Positions 11,138 through 26,400 of a DNA stretch of 64,000 nucleotides are shown one piece after another. The notes beneath the pieces were generated by a model. That model ran no database searches. It had not been told where the DNA came from and saw nothing but the letters and a program-made list of their open reading frames with translations. Source of the stretch: Schistocephalus solidus (lineage: Eukaryota; Platyhelminthes; Cestoda; Diphyllobothriidea; Diphyllobothriidae). Positions within the stretch are counted from its first letter, which is position 1. Every line of letters starts with the position of its first letter. The DNA is taken from positions 1-64,000 of the forward strand of contig WEDG01005251.1 in assembly GCA_017591395.1 (NCBI GenBank). Reading direction: 5' to 3'. A program made the position numbers and the translations under genes.

Positions 11138-14100
11138 TGCTAACGAAGTCATTAGAGTGAGCCAAGACATGCCTGGCTATGACCTCTTTTCTTTTACCAC
11201 CGCCCCCATCCCCCACCACCGGACTCCGTAAAAATCACATGAACCCCAGCTCAATGAGTGAGTGCGTGTGTCTGCTTTCGTGCCGGCGCGGTTGTGTGCC
11301 AGCGATGGCGAAGGCACCCGAAACGCAGATGGGGCAGAATAATGCAGTCTCAAGCTATTGTTCTGGCACTCGCGTAAAAGCACTCACGTGCAGTGTGCAT
11401 GTGACCTGAAGGTGTCGGTCTGTATTTCGATCAATATGCAGCCCGAACCATCTGGAGTGAGAATTTTCTAGGTCAACTTTCGCCTCCTATGGTAATGTAG
11501 ACTGTCGCACCAAACACCTAGGGGTTCGTCTTCCAACCTCCTCAGACGCACAATCAGACGCTTTCGCATCCAGCTGGGCTTCCAAACTACGTGACGTAAA
11601 ACTATCTCAATGTGAGCAGCTGGTTACTCAGTCTCTCTCTCCCTCTATCTCCATCCACACAGACTAATCACTTGCTGAAAGCTTATCATTCTAGACTGGC
11701 GATTGTGGTTCACAGTGGCGGTCATCTCATGTCTGCTGTCTCACAATTTATAGTTAAACATAATTATCGATCGGTATCAGTGCCTAGATAAAGAAAAGTT
11801 TTGGTCAAAAAGCATAAAAAAGCTTAAAATTTGTCAGCTGCCTTTGCTCGGTCTTTATGGCTTGAAGATATTATCAAATTTTCCTGGTCATAGGAGGGTT
11901 TATATGCATGCCTGAAGCATGGCAATGTTTGTTTATGAAAATATCAAATTCCTGAAGGAATGGCGTTGACCGGCTTTGTCTCATTGCACATGCACAGAGC
12001 ACGCAAGGAGATTTCATCTGGTAATAAACGACCGCTAATAGAGTTGCATTGGCGACACAGATCATCTGGAGGCTTTTTGTTCCTTACAGGGCTCATAAAC
12101 CCATAGGAGAATGTGCTTTAGAGGGTTTCATATCGGCTGATTTGCCTTGGACATATATGCTTACTGTCGCTGAGAGAGAGGCCTTGCAATTTATCTTGCG
12201 CGAAACGATGGGGACATACCAGATCTGGGCGTGACCTTACCTATTTCCATTATTATTCCCAGCTACTCATTATTCTTCAGACTGCGTAAAAAGCTACCAA
12301 GTAATGCAAAATAAGGGAGTGATAGAGAATAGTTTATCGTTGGAGCAACTGGCAAGTCAAATGTCGGTATTTCGATACTTTTCATTTGACAAGCAAAATT
12401 CAGGTGGTCCAACCACAGCCACAGCTTGGAAAACTGGCGACTGAAGATGAGCATGTTGGCTTGCTTTCAAGGATAGATAATTTACTTCACAATGCATCAA
12501 ATGTTACTTGAAGAAATACGCATAGTCTAAGTGTTTTTTTCTCAGTTCTTTATTGGTTCGGTTGATTGAGAAGGATATTATAAACGAAAGCCCACATGAA
12601 ATCTTTTATGCATGGAATTGATAGGATCCTGTCCTGTTTCTCGGTTGCAGCGAGAACTCAAGGGTGGATTCGTGTTTTCTGCTGTCAGAGAACCTAAAAT
12701 CTAATTGATCCATAAGTGATTAAGGGGATTTAAAAGAATGTGCAGTTAAATTTTATTTTTGAATTTTAACTAGCAGCTACTGATAAACAAAGGAAAACCT
12801 TTTGCACCTTAATGTCGAAACTTCGATCTAGGAATGTTTCTTTGCCACAAAGAAGTGATTGCGGGAAGAAACTGGGGAATACCGTTTTTCGGGGTTTTGA
12901 GAGACCAGAGTTCCCGCAGACGGTCATAGAGTGACTAACGTTCAATCATCAAAAAGTATTACGGGCAACAAAAAGAGACACCGGGCTGTCCTTTCTTAAG
13001 GTCCAAACCCGACGCGCCGAGGTCGAAGACAAAATAGGTATTTCCTTGTCCTTTTACTAAACGGAGTGAACTGGTAGTTGCCTCTTACAACCTCCATGGC
13101 TTGATCCTTAGCTGAGGCGCGGGAATGTCCTATTTAAAATTGTGGGATGATGAGATTATACGGGATTAACCATAGGTCGTCCAGTCAGCACGTTGAGTTT
13201 CACTATTTAATGGCGATTAATAGCTAAGGACGAGGCATTCAAATGTGCCCTATCTGAGTTAAAGGGCTTCTATCTTTTAGTGGCATGGCTAGCTTCTTAT
13301 GGCGGATGTTTCAATGCTTTCTAGTCATTCGCAACCCTTTTCATAGTATTTAGAAGGTTATATCGAAACAGGTGGACACAAATGCAGTTCGTAACATCCA
13401 GGCGCACAAATGACCATTAGTTTTGTCCCCAAGATGAGAGAAATGCAGGTTTGAATTCCCAAAGTTCCAATTACCTTCCTGTTCAATGCATCAGCACAAC
13501 CTAAAGACGGTTTAATCTCCCCTTCTCTGTTCTGATAACTTCTGTCTACAACAAGTACTGCTACTGCGTGCAGTATGTGTCCTCTTTAAATTAATTCCAA
13601 GGGCCGATTTCAACTGCGGATCTTCAGACTACCGAGTAACTTGCAACCTTGACCACAGCATCTAGTCCTCCCTGTTCCACGCTTATGTTCTTTGGTTACT
13701 TGAAAATCAAAAGTCAGCGTCTTATTGAGAACATATCCTACTGCCTGAAGGCACACTTGCAACTGGCATAATTCACTTGATACTTTCTAGGAAAGATCGA
13801 TAATTCTTCGGAAATTTAGTATACGGTACTTGTTCAATCAGCTCTTTCACCTATCCATCGGATCCGATTGATTTTGGGCCCATATAATTAGTATCCCACT
13901 AGACAGAAATTCGAGTTTGAATCTTACCAGCACTGAACGGAACAGACCTTTAAATATTCGTTTTGGTGAGTTGCGGGGATGGTAACCCGCATAATACACG
14001 TGGCCTTGCGCTAAATTTCAGGAAGGCGATCTATTCCAATGCCCTTATGCGAACAATTACAATAACACCAATCCAAACTTTAACCCTAACGTGTCTTAAA

Positions 14101-17100
14101 CCAGATCTTCCTGCAGCTGGGATAAAAGCCATATTTATTAAAAGGAGATTCGATTTCCATATCAATACTCTATTTTTTTTTAACGTACCGGAATTGCTAC
14201 TATCCTGGACACTAATGACCCCCTTCAATGTGTATAGGTTTTTGCAGCCGTTGAGGTCACAAAAACAGCCAAACTTTCATTAATTATCGTGAATTGGAAC
14301 AATACCAACTGACGGTATGACTCAGGCAACAATGTGGCCTTTATAGTAAAGTCACCCTTATGCGTGACTGTCTCGTGAGAATCCGAAACGTCAATGAAGA
14401 AGTTGAATGCTTCAGCGATTGCATCTCTGATCTTCGCATCTGTTTCTCGCAACTCGTTTATTCGCCTCCACTACTGTCTTCCTATCGGAGCTGGGTGAGT
14501 GAGGGAGGGAGGAGAAAGTGTGGTAGATGCTACGCAATTTCACCTCACTGTAAAAAAATTCCCGCGCAAGTTACTTGCGCCTCGCCCACTCCATCGGTTA
14601 CAGATGAACGTCGCCGTTCGCGACGATTGGACTGTCTTGGATTGGAGATGTTTAGATGGTTGATAGTTCTTCGGCGAAAATCGATAGCATCTAACACCCC
14701 GATCGCACCTTCTGCCAAACTGGTCATTTAAGAATGAAATCGATCATGGGAGCAAAATAGCGCATTCGATCTTCCCTGGAGTCCGTCAAAACCTCTGTGA
14801 TCAAAAGAACATTACCGATAAAGACGAGGGAGACCGGAACGGCCATTTTGGCTTGTTAATTGTCATTAGTCAGCCATCCCTTACCTCGGGTATTGAGCCA
14901 CCCGAGGCTCGAACATGCGACCTGTTGATTGGAAGTCCAGCGCAGGAAACACTGAGCTACGGTTAAGATAGATAATATTAAAAATGGTGCATGGGTGCTC
15001 CTCGATCGTTTACGGGACTCACTCGTCCCGTTCTGCCTTGGGACTCACTCCACAGCCCCGCCAGCATCTGAGCAGGCAGAAGATCCTTTAAAGGGAATCC
15101 TTTTATAAATCTCTGAAGACTACCTTGTAGGTTCGGAATACAGCCGCCGCTTACGTGGTTTTTATCAATACCGTTTCACTCCCAATCTTAGACCTACTCC
15201 TTTTTATCGCACCTAGAACCAAGCACAAGCAATCTATAGACGCCGAAATCGTTAACATGCACGACTTTAAGGTACTAGGCATACGTGAAGGGAAACCTTT
15301 GCTTCAAGTTATTTCGTCCTTGCCCCTACCCGTCTCTGGCAGGCGATGGAACAAAACGGTCAACCGGAAAAAAAAAGTGAATGTGGGTTGAATAAAAGTT
15401 CCATGCGCGGATTTGGTTTCAAGGTCTATAATCTGCGTTTCTACCTTCCCAGCTTGCTGGACCTTGTGTTGGAATCTTTAGCCAACTAAATTTAATCCAA
15501 GGGCCGCTTCGAAGACACGGTCACTCTTTCAAAGTGTGTTCGTTTTCTCAGCCAGGAAGATACACAACCGCCTTCACTACCCTTTTTGGACTGGGTATCT
15601 TACCGTTGGTGTCCTCGTAAGGCTGGCTGAGAGATGGGTACTGCATTCACGCTATGCCATTGGCAGAATTGTGCAAGAGCCACGTCACTGTGACATTCAT
15701 GCATTTTCTAACATTTAGAAAGAAGCCTGTTAGTGGAGTACGAAACTACGCCTAAGGAGCCAGCGTGATTATATATGTTTCTAGCCTCGGGGAGGACGCA
15801 GAGTGGATCATCTTCCTAGGCATATTGCATTTATTTATTATCGGCAGTCGTTCGGCTGAGAAGATGGCATTGCACAATGGAGTTGATATTTTAGTGCGGC
15901 CATAGGACGAATTTCTTATAAGGATTGATTGCTGCTTCCTGCTTAGCCAATTCTTTATGTGGTTCTACATCATCTACCACCGCATTCCAAATTCCAAACC
16001 GAAGACCCTTTATCGCCTACCTCCTCTCAATTATTAACCGCACTTCGGCAGCTATAATCCTGACATATCGTCGATTTGCTAGCTGCGTCGTGGGCTCACG
16101 TTCATTCGACTGCGGCTGGGAAGTTCTGATGATAAAAGTGGGTGGTATGCACTGATCTAACTGAATTTCTGGTTGGAAAGGATATGGTTAATTTTGCCTT
16201 TTCAATCAGTCGTCCTGGTGAATCTCGTGCATTTTATTCAATAGGGGAAGAATCAATTATCGATATGAATAACCGCCGTGGGGGATGAGGACTCATTTGT
16301 TGCTATCATCAAACCCTGTCGTAATTGGCGTCCCGAAGGACCTAGTTTTAATCTACACCCGGCCAAGTATTGGCTTGAACTCTCCGTTACCTGTGTCACG
16401 GATCCTCATGCTGCTATTTTAGCTCGGTACTATTGATTCTTAAAATCACGCTTCTTCTAAGGTTAACTGTTTCTACCGATTTGTGGCCTTAACAAGAGAG
16501 TGCAGACTTGCCGCTCACACTGGCTGATTTCTCGTATCGTATAAGTTAGGAGACATGCCAGGATTAAATCACACCCGAATTCCACACCCAGCGACAACCG
16601 AACTCAACCGACAGTCTGGGTTAGATGAATCCCAGAACAACACATGCAAGAAAGCGGACTTCAGCCGCATTTAGGAAAACCGAGAAAGGGAAACCAGCTG
16701 ACTGCTGACAGTCTCTGATGTTAGCAGATAGTTAAGAGGGAATTCAGTAGGAGCGCATGTCGCCTCGTGATAGACAAGCCACCCCACGAGCAGATCTCGA
16801 GAAGGACCTTCATATGTAACTAGACGGTTGTCGGATCAAGACATTGAATGTCGACTTTTAAATAAATTTCTCCTTGTTTCATCTCTACTTTCTAGAAAGT
16901 AGACACTGCAGATTTAAATTGTATTAGAATAACATCTGATTTCTTTTAGAACTTTAGCTGACAGAAAAAATGGTATTGTTCTTGATGCCAAAGCGAACGT
17001 ATATTCAAATTGGGGTTAGTGTAAAACTTGGCAAGTGACCTATAAGTTAAGCTATTGATATAAAGGCCTAACGGTTCCCAATACCTCTTCAGGTTTTTAA

Positions 17101-20100
17101 GCACAATCGCATTCTAATCTATCCATAAACATGGGAGTTTATCTTGACCCGTCAGTGAAGCAGGTTTTACACCTGATAGACCACTTCTATTGTTCCACAA
17201 TACGGCATGCGCGCAAGGCTGTAGGAGCATCTAAAAGCGTGCTCGATAGATAAAACATAATTCGACCGTTGCTAACAAAGGCGTTCACCTAATGGAGCGT
17301 GTGCGGTGTCGAGTACTTGTGCGTGAATTAGTTTATACTAAGGCAGGGTTTCCCTAAATCAGCTGCGCTCTCTTATCTATAATCATTATTGCTCAAAGGA
17401 CAAGACAGTTTTTAACAATAGCAGTGGTGAACCCCGGCGCAATGGCTACAAATAGCGGGTCTACGCGGGCCAAATACAACCGGGCCCCAAAACATGTATA
17501 ATTCTTCTGCAGGGGCGGCTCGGTTCTCACATCAGTGAGCTTGCCATAAAAGCTACCTCAGAAAGAAGCCATCTTAGCCTGGCTCTCAGTTCTAAACAGT
17601 CCCAATTATCCACTCAGCTGCCACCTTTCCAAGCCACGACTCTTATCCCATCGTGGTAGATTCAAGCACGTCAACCATTTTCCAACTCGGACCATCGGTC
17701 TTTCTGAACTCGTCAACCAGCTGGTGAATGGATTTAAAGTATATGCTAACGCGGTTTGATAGCTTATATCTAAGCGTACCACAACACCTCTCCCATGTAT
17801 TTATTTATTTATGTATTTATGGTTATGTTGTTATGGTTATTAATGGTTATGGTTATTTATGGTCTCTGTGCCTCCGGAGTAATTTATTTATTTATGTATT
17901 TATGGTTATGTAGTTATGGTTATTTATGGTTTATTTATTTATTTATGTATTTATGGTTATGAAGTTATGGTTATTTATGGTTATGGTTATTTATGGTCTC
18001 TGTACTTCCGGAGTAATGCCTGTCCTGAGCCAATATGACCCCGATGTTGGTTCAGCACTTCCCCAGTGCAGCACTTTGTAGGGGGCAAATAGACACTGAT
18101 CAATGCACACGAACGTAACTTTACAGACGTTGGTAGTCTATCGCTGGGTCACCGAAAAGTGTCTGCTTGCAAAGATGAACACAAACCTAATCCTGTTACC
18201 TTGCTGGGTCAAGAAATTAAGCTACTTGACATGTACCTTTTGGCATACAGTTTTTTTTTCGGCGGAATATAAGAAAACATTCCCGTACTCATCAAACATT
18301 GCGCTGTATCTCGAGGAACCCGAAAACAATGTTTCATTAAGAGATTATTGCCTAAAATCAACTATGTAAAAGGAACTTTTTGCCAGCCTCTTGTAACAAG
18401 GGAAAATATAAAAAGTAAAGAAATAATTAGAAGCAGCGTGTAGACGGTGATTTATTGGTGATATTCACAAGGCATGTTCGAGATATGTTCCATCAAATCC
18501 TTGCACGAAAAGCGGCGAAATATATCCTGCTTATATTCGCATTTTAGGAGATTAAGTGCTGACGTTGTTGATTAGGGAAAATAAAAATAAGTGTTTTCAG
18601 CAAGACGTTATGCAACACCTGGATTTTGTAATCTGGCATTATAGTTTGTTTATATGCATTTGACTGGAGATTTTGTGAAACTAACAACCTTATCATGATT
18701 CCTGCCAATGATGATAGGTTCGATAGAGGATCCAAAACGTAAGAGGAATAAAACTCTTTTTCCAGTGCTCATGTCTCCTCCTTCACAAACAGGGAATCTC
18801 TCGACCGCGAGTTTTGGTCAGGTGCCGAAATGGTATTCCTGAAAATGCCCTGGAGCAAATGTTCACTCCTTCCATAAAGTTGAAGGGTTCCTTCTCAATA
18901 CATTATCTCACTTACCGACAATATTTTTGCGATGACTGCAATGCGTATGCAGGATCTATAACAGATGTTAATCTATAGGACTTTAAATAAAAATCCACCC
19001 ATGCAAGTAGCAACCGTCGACTTCTATTTTGAAGTCAGGATCCTTACCGTCGAGCATATGCACGCGCTTGAGAATTGTATTATCCAAGCTTGGTATATCC
19101 TGTGCTTTAATTTGAGATATGACTTAGTATTACCTTGCTGCCGATTTGCTGCCTGCAGGCGCTGCACGTGAAATCGAATTATCGTTGTTTTGCCGCAATG
19201 TTTTCTAGTCGGACATTTCTTGCGCTCGCCAGAAAGTGTTGGCATCTTTTTTCCAAGCGAGCAAGGTTGGGGAACAAAATACACCACGGCTTCTCCCTAG
19301 CCTACTTTAATTTGCCACACACATACACACCTCCCATCAAAAATCAGATTGCCTGTCTGAATGTTTGCATTTCGCTTCTTGTCGGGGGATTGCGTTTTAG
19401 CAGAGCACAGCGAAGCAGGCAGGTGAAATCATTTGTAGCCCTGACGCCCTTCATGACTCACAGCCAGGATCGTTTGATTAAACCACAGCGTGTGCCAACC
19501 AACATACTCGCGCACGCGCTCTCAAGCAAGCAGAATCACACGCAAGTGACTGCGCATTACTAAACAGTCATTTGTTTCGTCTTCTTACCTATATAAATAG
19601 GAATTTTTTTCGTGCGGTGATTGGCATTTGCGTGAGCGCTCACAATTTTAACGCCACCAATTTATAACCAGTGGCTGACAGGTTTTTGTGATTTTAAACC
19701 CCAGCTCCTCCACGGGTCCACAGTAGATTTGTAATCTCATTAATTTTTTACCAAAATTCTTTGGTGTATTCGTTTCGAAAAGATGAATAAGCAAGCTTTT
19801 ACTATAAATTACCGCGCAGCATAATCCCAAGATTCATCAATCACGTAAGGCTGCCATTTTTCAGCCACCCGCTAAGATTACACTTTGTAAAGTGGCTACT
19901 TAAACAGTGCGTTGTTGCTCCCTGATTTTGATGCCCTGATAAATTCAAATATATATTATATTAAAAGCCTGCACAAAAAATATTGTTTCTTGTACTCGTT
20001 TGGTATAAAATGACGTCTTCTTGCCTTGTTCAATTTCCGAGGAGATTTAGTCGCGGATCTGGAGTAAACCCTTCAGAACAACCCTTTACAGGCTCGGTCC

Positions 20101-20379
20101 CAAATTTGATATGAATATTTGAACCGAATTCCGACAGCCACTGTGGAATAACCGCGTAATATCCACAAGCTTCCAACGGGCATTTATTAGCATGAACTAA
20201 GTTTTTATTTATCATACTGACAGTACAGATATCAGCCAAAAGCCCGGACACGTGTGTTTCGCCGTGTATTCTCTATACTCTGTGCTCGAGGAAAGGTTAG
20301 CTTTCGGTTGTTAAAAACGTTTTAAATTGCTAAAAAATTTTGAATCTTATCTGTCTTCTACTTCCATTCGCAGTTTCTA

Positions 20380-20465
<86 letters not shown>

Positions 20466-23400
20466 TGTGGCTCACCGATCTGCTTAAGGAACATTTATGT
20501 TCCGTTGTGCCCTGGAACTCAGACAAGAGTACTCACAGGCAGTCGCATAGCGACGTGTAGCATATGTTGATAAGGTGGAACCGACAAAGACAAGGGAGAC
20601 CGGAATGGCCATTTCTGGCTTATTAGCCGTCATCAGCCAGTCATACCCAATCCCAAAGTGTGGAACACCTGGGATTCGAACCCGCGACCTTTGGTATTTG
20701 AGTCGAACGCTCTACCATTGAGCCACGGGCTCGTTGCTTTGTCGGTTGCGATCGGGAATATGATGATAGTGTGTGGCTCACCGATCTGCTTAAGGAACAT
20801 TTATGTTCCGTTGTGCCCTGGAACTCAGACTAGAGTACTCACAGGCAGTCGCATAGCGAGGGTGTAGCATATGTTGATAAGGTGGAACCGACAAAGACAA
20901 GGGAGACCGGAATGGCCATTTCTGGCTTATTAGCCGTCATCAGCCAGTCATACCCAATCCCAAGTGTGGAACACCTGGGATTCGAACCCGCGACCTTTGG
21001 TATTTGAGTCGAACGCTCTACCATTGAGCCACGGGCTCGTTGCTTTGTCGGTTGCGATCGGGAATATGATGATAGTGTGTGGCTCACCGATCTGCTTAAG
21101 GAACATTTATGTTCCGTTGTGCCCTGGAACTCAGACTAGAGTACTCACAGGCAGTCGCATAGCGACGTGTAGCATATGTTGATAATGTGGAACCGACAAA
21201 GACAAAGGGAGACCGGAATGGCCATTTCTGGCTTATTAGCCGTCATCAGCCAGTCATACCCAATCCCAAGTGTGGAACACCTGGGATTCGAACCCACGAC
21301 CTTTGGTATTTGGGTCGAACGCTCTACCATTGAGCCACGGGCTCGTTGCTTTGTCGGTTGCGATCGGGAATATGATGATAGTGTGTGGCTCACCGATCTG
21401 CTTAAGGAACATTTATGTTCCGTTGTGCCCTGGAACTCAGACTAGAGTACTCACAGGCAGTCGCATAGCGACGTGTAGCATATGTTGATAATGTGGAACC
21501 GACAAAGACAAGGGGAGACCGGAATGGCCATTTCTGGCTTATTAGCCGTCATCAGCCAGTCATACCCAATCCCAAGTGTGGAACACCTGGGATTCGAACC
21601 CGCGACCTTTGGTATTTGGGTCGAACGCTCTACCATTGAGCCACGGGCTCGTTGCTTTGTCGGTTGCGATCGGGAATATGATGATAGTGTGTGGCTCACC
21701 GATCTGCTTAAGGAACATTTATGTTCCGTTGTGCCCTGGAACTCAGACTAGAGTACTCACAGGCAGTCGCATAGCGACGTGTAGCATATGTTGATAATGT
21801 GGAACCGACAAAGACAAGGGGAGACCGGAATGGCCATTTCTGGCTTATTAGCCGTCATCAGCCAGTCATACCCAATCCCAAGTGTGGAACACCTGGGATT
21901 CGAACCCGCGACCTTTGGTATTTGGGTCGAACGCTCTACCATTGAGCCACGGGCTCGTTGCTTTGTCGGTTGCGATCGGGAATATGATGATAGTGTGTGG
22001 CTCACCGATCTGCTTAAGGAACATTTATGTTCCGTTGTGCCCTGGAACTCAGACTAGAGTACTCACAGGCAGTCGCATAGCGACGTGTAGCATATGTTGA
22101 TAATGTGGAACCGACAAAGACAAGGGGAGACCGGAATGGCCATTTCTGGCTTATTAGCCGTCATCAGCCAGTCATACCCAATCCCAAGTGTGGAACACCT
22201 GGGATTCGAACCCGCGACCTTTGGTATTTGAGTCGAACGCTCTACCATTGAGCCACGGGCTCGTTGCTTTGTCGGTTGCGATCGGGAATATGATGATAGT
22301 GTGTGGCTCACCGATCTGCTTAAGGAACATTTATGTTCCGTTGTGCCCTGGAACTCAGACTAGAGTACTCACAGGCAGTCGCATAGCGACGTGTAGCATA
22401 TGTTGATAATGTGGAACCGACAAAGACAAGGGGAGACCGGAATGGCCATTTCTGGCTTATTAGCCGTCATCAGCCAGTCATACCCAATCCCAAGTGTGGA
22501 ACACCTGGGATTCGAACCCGCGACCTTTGGTATTTGAGTCGAACGCTCTACCATTGAGCCACGGGCTCGTTGCTTTGTCGGTTGCGATCGGGAATATGAT
22601 GATAGTGTGTGGCTCACCGATCTGCTTAAGGAACATTTATGTTCCGTTGTGCCCTGGAACTCAGACTAGAGTACTCACAGGCAGTCGCATAGCGACGTGT
22701 AGCATATGTTGATAATGTGGAACCGACAAAGACAAGGGGAGACCGGAATGGCCATTTCTGGCTTATTAGCCGTCATCAGCCAGTCATACCCAATCCCAAG
22801 TGTGGAACACCTGGGATTCGAACCCGCGACCTTTGGTATTTGAGTCGAACGCTCTACCATTGAGCCACGGGCTCGTTGCTTTGTCGGTTGCGATCGGGAA
22901 TATGATGATAGTGTGTGGCTCACCGATCTGCTTAAGGAACATTTATGTTCCGTTGTGCCCTGGAACTCAGACTAGAGTACTCACAGGCAGTCGCATAGCG
23001 ACGTGTAGCATATGTTGATAATGTGGAACCGACAAAGACAAGGGGAGACCGGAATGGCCATTTCTGGCTTATTAGCCGTCATCAGCCAGTCATACCCAAT
23101 CCCAAGTGTGGAACACCTGGGATTCGAACCCGCGACCTTTGGTATTTGAGTCGAACGCTCTACCATTGAGCCACGGGCTCGTTGCTTTGTCGGTTGCGAT
23201 CGGGAATATGATGATAGTGTGTGGCTCACCGATCTGCTTAAGGAACATTTATGTTCCGTTGTGCCCTGGAACTCAGACTAGAGTACTCACAGGCAGTCGC
23301 ATAGCGACGTGTAGCATATGTTGATAATGTGGAACCGACAAAGACAAGGGGAGACCGGAATGGCCATTTCTGGCTTATTAGCCGTCATCAGCCAGTCATA

Positions 23401-26400
23401 CCCAATCCCAAGTGTGGAACACCTGGGATTCGAACCCGCGACCTTTGGTATTTGAGTCGAACGCTCTACCATTGAGCCACGGGCTCGTTGCTTTGTCGGT
23501 TGCGATCGGGAATATGATGATAGTGTGTGGCTCACCGATCTGCTTAAGGAACATTTATGTTCCGTTGTGCCCTGGAACTCAGACTAGAGTACTCACAGGC
23601 AGTCGCATAGCGACGTGTAGCATATGTTGATAATGTGGAACCGACAAAGACAAGGGGAGACCGGAATGGCCATTTCTGGCTTATTAGCCGTCATCAGCCA
23701 GTCATACCCAATCCCAAGTGTGGAACACCTGGGATTCGAACCCGCGACCTTTGGTATTTGAGTCGAACGCTCTACCATTGAGCCACGGGCTCGTTGCTTT
23801 GTCGGTTGCGATCGGGAATATGATGATAGTGTGTGGCTCACCGATCTGCTTAAGGAACATTTATGTTCCGTTGTGCCCTGGAACTCAGACTAGAGTACTC
23901 ACAGGCAGTCGCATAGCGACGTGTAGCATATGTTGATAATGTGGAACCGACAAAGACAAGGGGAGACCGGAATGGCCATTTCTGGCTTATTAGCCGTCAT
24001 CAGCCAGTCATACCCAATCCCAAGTGTGGAACACCTGGGATTCGAACCCGCGACCTTTGGTATTTGAGTCGAACGCTCTACCATTGAGCCACGGGCTCGT
24101 TGCTTTGTCGGTTGCGATCGGGAATATGATGATAGTGTGTGGCTCACCGATCTGCTTAAGGAACATTTATGTTCCGTTGTGCCCTGGAACTCAGACTAGA
24201 GTACTCACAGGCAGTCGCATAGCGACGTGTAGCATATGTTGATAATGTGGAACCGACAAAGACAAGGGGAGACCGGAATGGCCATTTCTGGCTTATTAGC
24301 CGTCATCAGCCAGTCATACCCAATCCCAAGTGTGGAACACCTGGGATTCGAACCCGCGACCTTTGGTATTTGAGTCGAACGCTCTACCATTGAGCCACGG
24401 GCTCGTTGCTTTGTCGGTTGCGATCGGGAATATGATGATAGTGTGTGGCTCACCGATCTGCTTAAGGAACATTTATGTTCCGTTGTGCCCTGGAACTCAG
24501 ACTAGAGTACTCACAGGCAGTCGCATAGCGACGTGTAGCATATGTTGATAATGTGGAACCGACAAAGACAAGGGGAGACCGGAATGGCCATTTCTGGCTT
24601 ATTAGCCGTCATCAGCCAGTCATACCCAATCCCAAGTGTGGAACACCTGGGATTCGAACCCGCGACCTTTGGTATTTGAGTCGAACGCTCTACCATTGAG
24701 CCACGGGCTCGTTGCTTTGTCGGTTGCGATCGGGAATATGATGATAGTGTGTGGCTCACCGATCTGCTTAAGGAACATTTATGTTCCGTTGTGCCCTGGA
24801 ACTCAGACTAGAGTACTCACAGGCAGTCGCATAGCGACGTGTAGCATATGTTGATAATGTGGAACCGACAAAGACAAGGGGAGACCGGAATGGCCATTTC
24901 TGGCTTATTAGCCGTCATCAGCCAGTCATACCCAATCCCAAGTGTGGAACACCTGGGATTCGAACCCACGACCTTTGGTATTTGGGTCGAACGCTCTACC
25001 ATTGAGCCACGGGCTCGTTGCTTTGTCGGTTGCGATCGGGAATATGATGATAGTGTGTGGCTCACCGATCTGCTTAAGGAACATTTATGTTCCGTTGTGC
25101 CCTGGAACTCAGACTAGAGTACTCACAGGCAGTCGCATAGCGACGTGTAGCATATGTTGATAATGTGGAACCGACAAAGACAAGGGGAGACCGGAATGGC
25201 CATTTCTGGCTTATTAGCCGTCATCAGCCAGTCATACCCAATCCCAAGTGTGGAACACCTGGGATTCGAACCCGCGACCTTTGGTATTTGAGTCGAACGC
25301 TCTACCATTGAGCCACGGGCTCGTTGCTTTGTCGGTTGCGATCGGGAATATGATGATAGTGTGTGGCTCACCGATCTGCTTAAGGAACATTTATGTTCCG
25401 TTGTGCCCTGGAACTCAGACTAGAGTACTCACAGGCAGTCGCATAGCGACGTGTAGCATATGTTGATAATGTGGAACCGACAAAGACAAGGGGAGACCGG
25501 AATGGCCATTTCTGGCTTATTAGCCGTCATCAGCCAGTCATACCCAATCCCAAGTGTGGAACACCTGGGATTCGAACCCACGACCTTTGGTATTTGAGTC
25601 GAACGCTCTACCATTGAGCCACGGGCTCGTTGCTTTGTCGGTTGCGATCGGGAATATGATGATAGTGTGTGGCTCACCGATCTGCTTAAGGAACATTTAT
25701 GTTCCGTTGTGCCCTGGAACTCAGACTAGAGTACTCACAGGCAGTCGCATAGCGACGTGTAGCATATGTTGATAATGTGGAACCGACAAAGACAAGGGGA
25801 GACCGGAATGGCCATTTCTGGCTTATTAGCCGTCATCAGCCAGTCATACCCAATCCCAAGTGTGGAACACCTGGGATTCGAACCCGCGACCTTTGGTATT
25901 TGAGTCGAACGCTCTACCATTGAGCCACGGGCTCGTTGCTTTGTCGGTTGCGATCGGGAATATGATGATAGTGTGTGGCTCACCGATCTGCTTAAGGAAC
26001 ATTTATGTTCCGTTGTGCCCTGGAACTCAGACTAGAGTACTCACAGGCAGTCGCATAGCGACGTGTAGCATATGTTGATAATGTGGAACCGACAAAGACA
26101 AGGGGAGACCGGAATGGCCATTTCTGGCTTATTAGCCGTCATCAGCCAGTCATACCCAATCCCAAGTGTGGAACACCTGGGATTCGAACCCGCGACCTTT
26201 GGTATTTGGGTCGAACGCTCTACCATTGAGCCACGGGCTCGTTGCTTTGTCGGTTGCGATCGGGAATATGATGATAGTGTGTGGCTCACCGATCTGCTTA
26301 AGGAACATTTATGTTCCGTTGTGCCCTGGAACTCAGACTAGAGTACTCACAGGCAGTCGCATAGCGACGTGTAGCATATGTTGATAATGTGGAACCGACA

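Noticed and set aside
10983..11231. Cys-Val and Thr-His repeat proteins
   Set aside because: They arise from the (GT)30 microsatellite.
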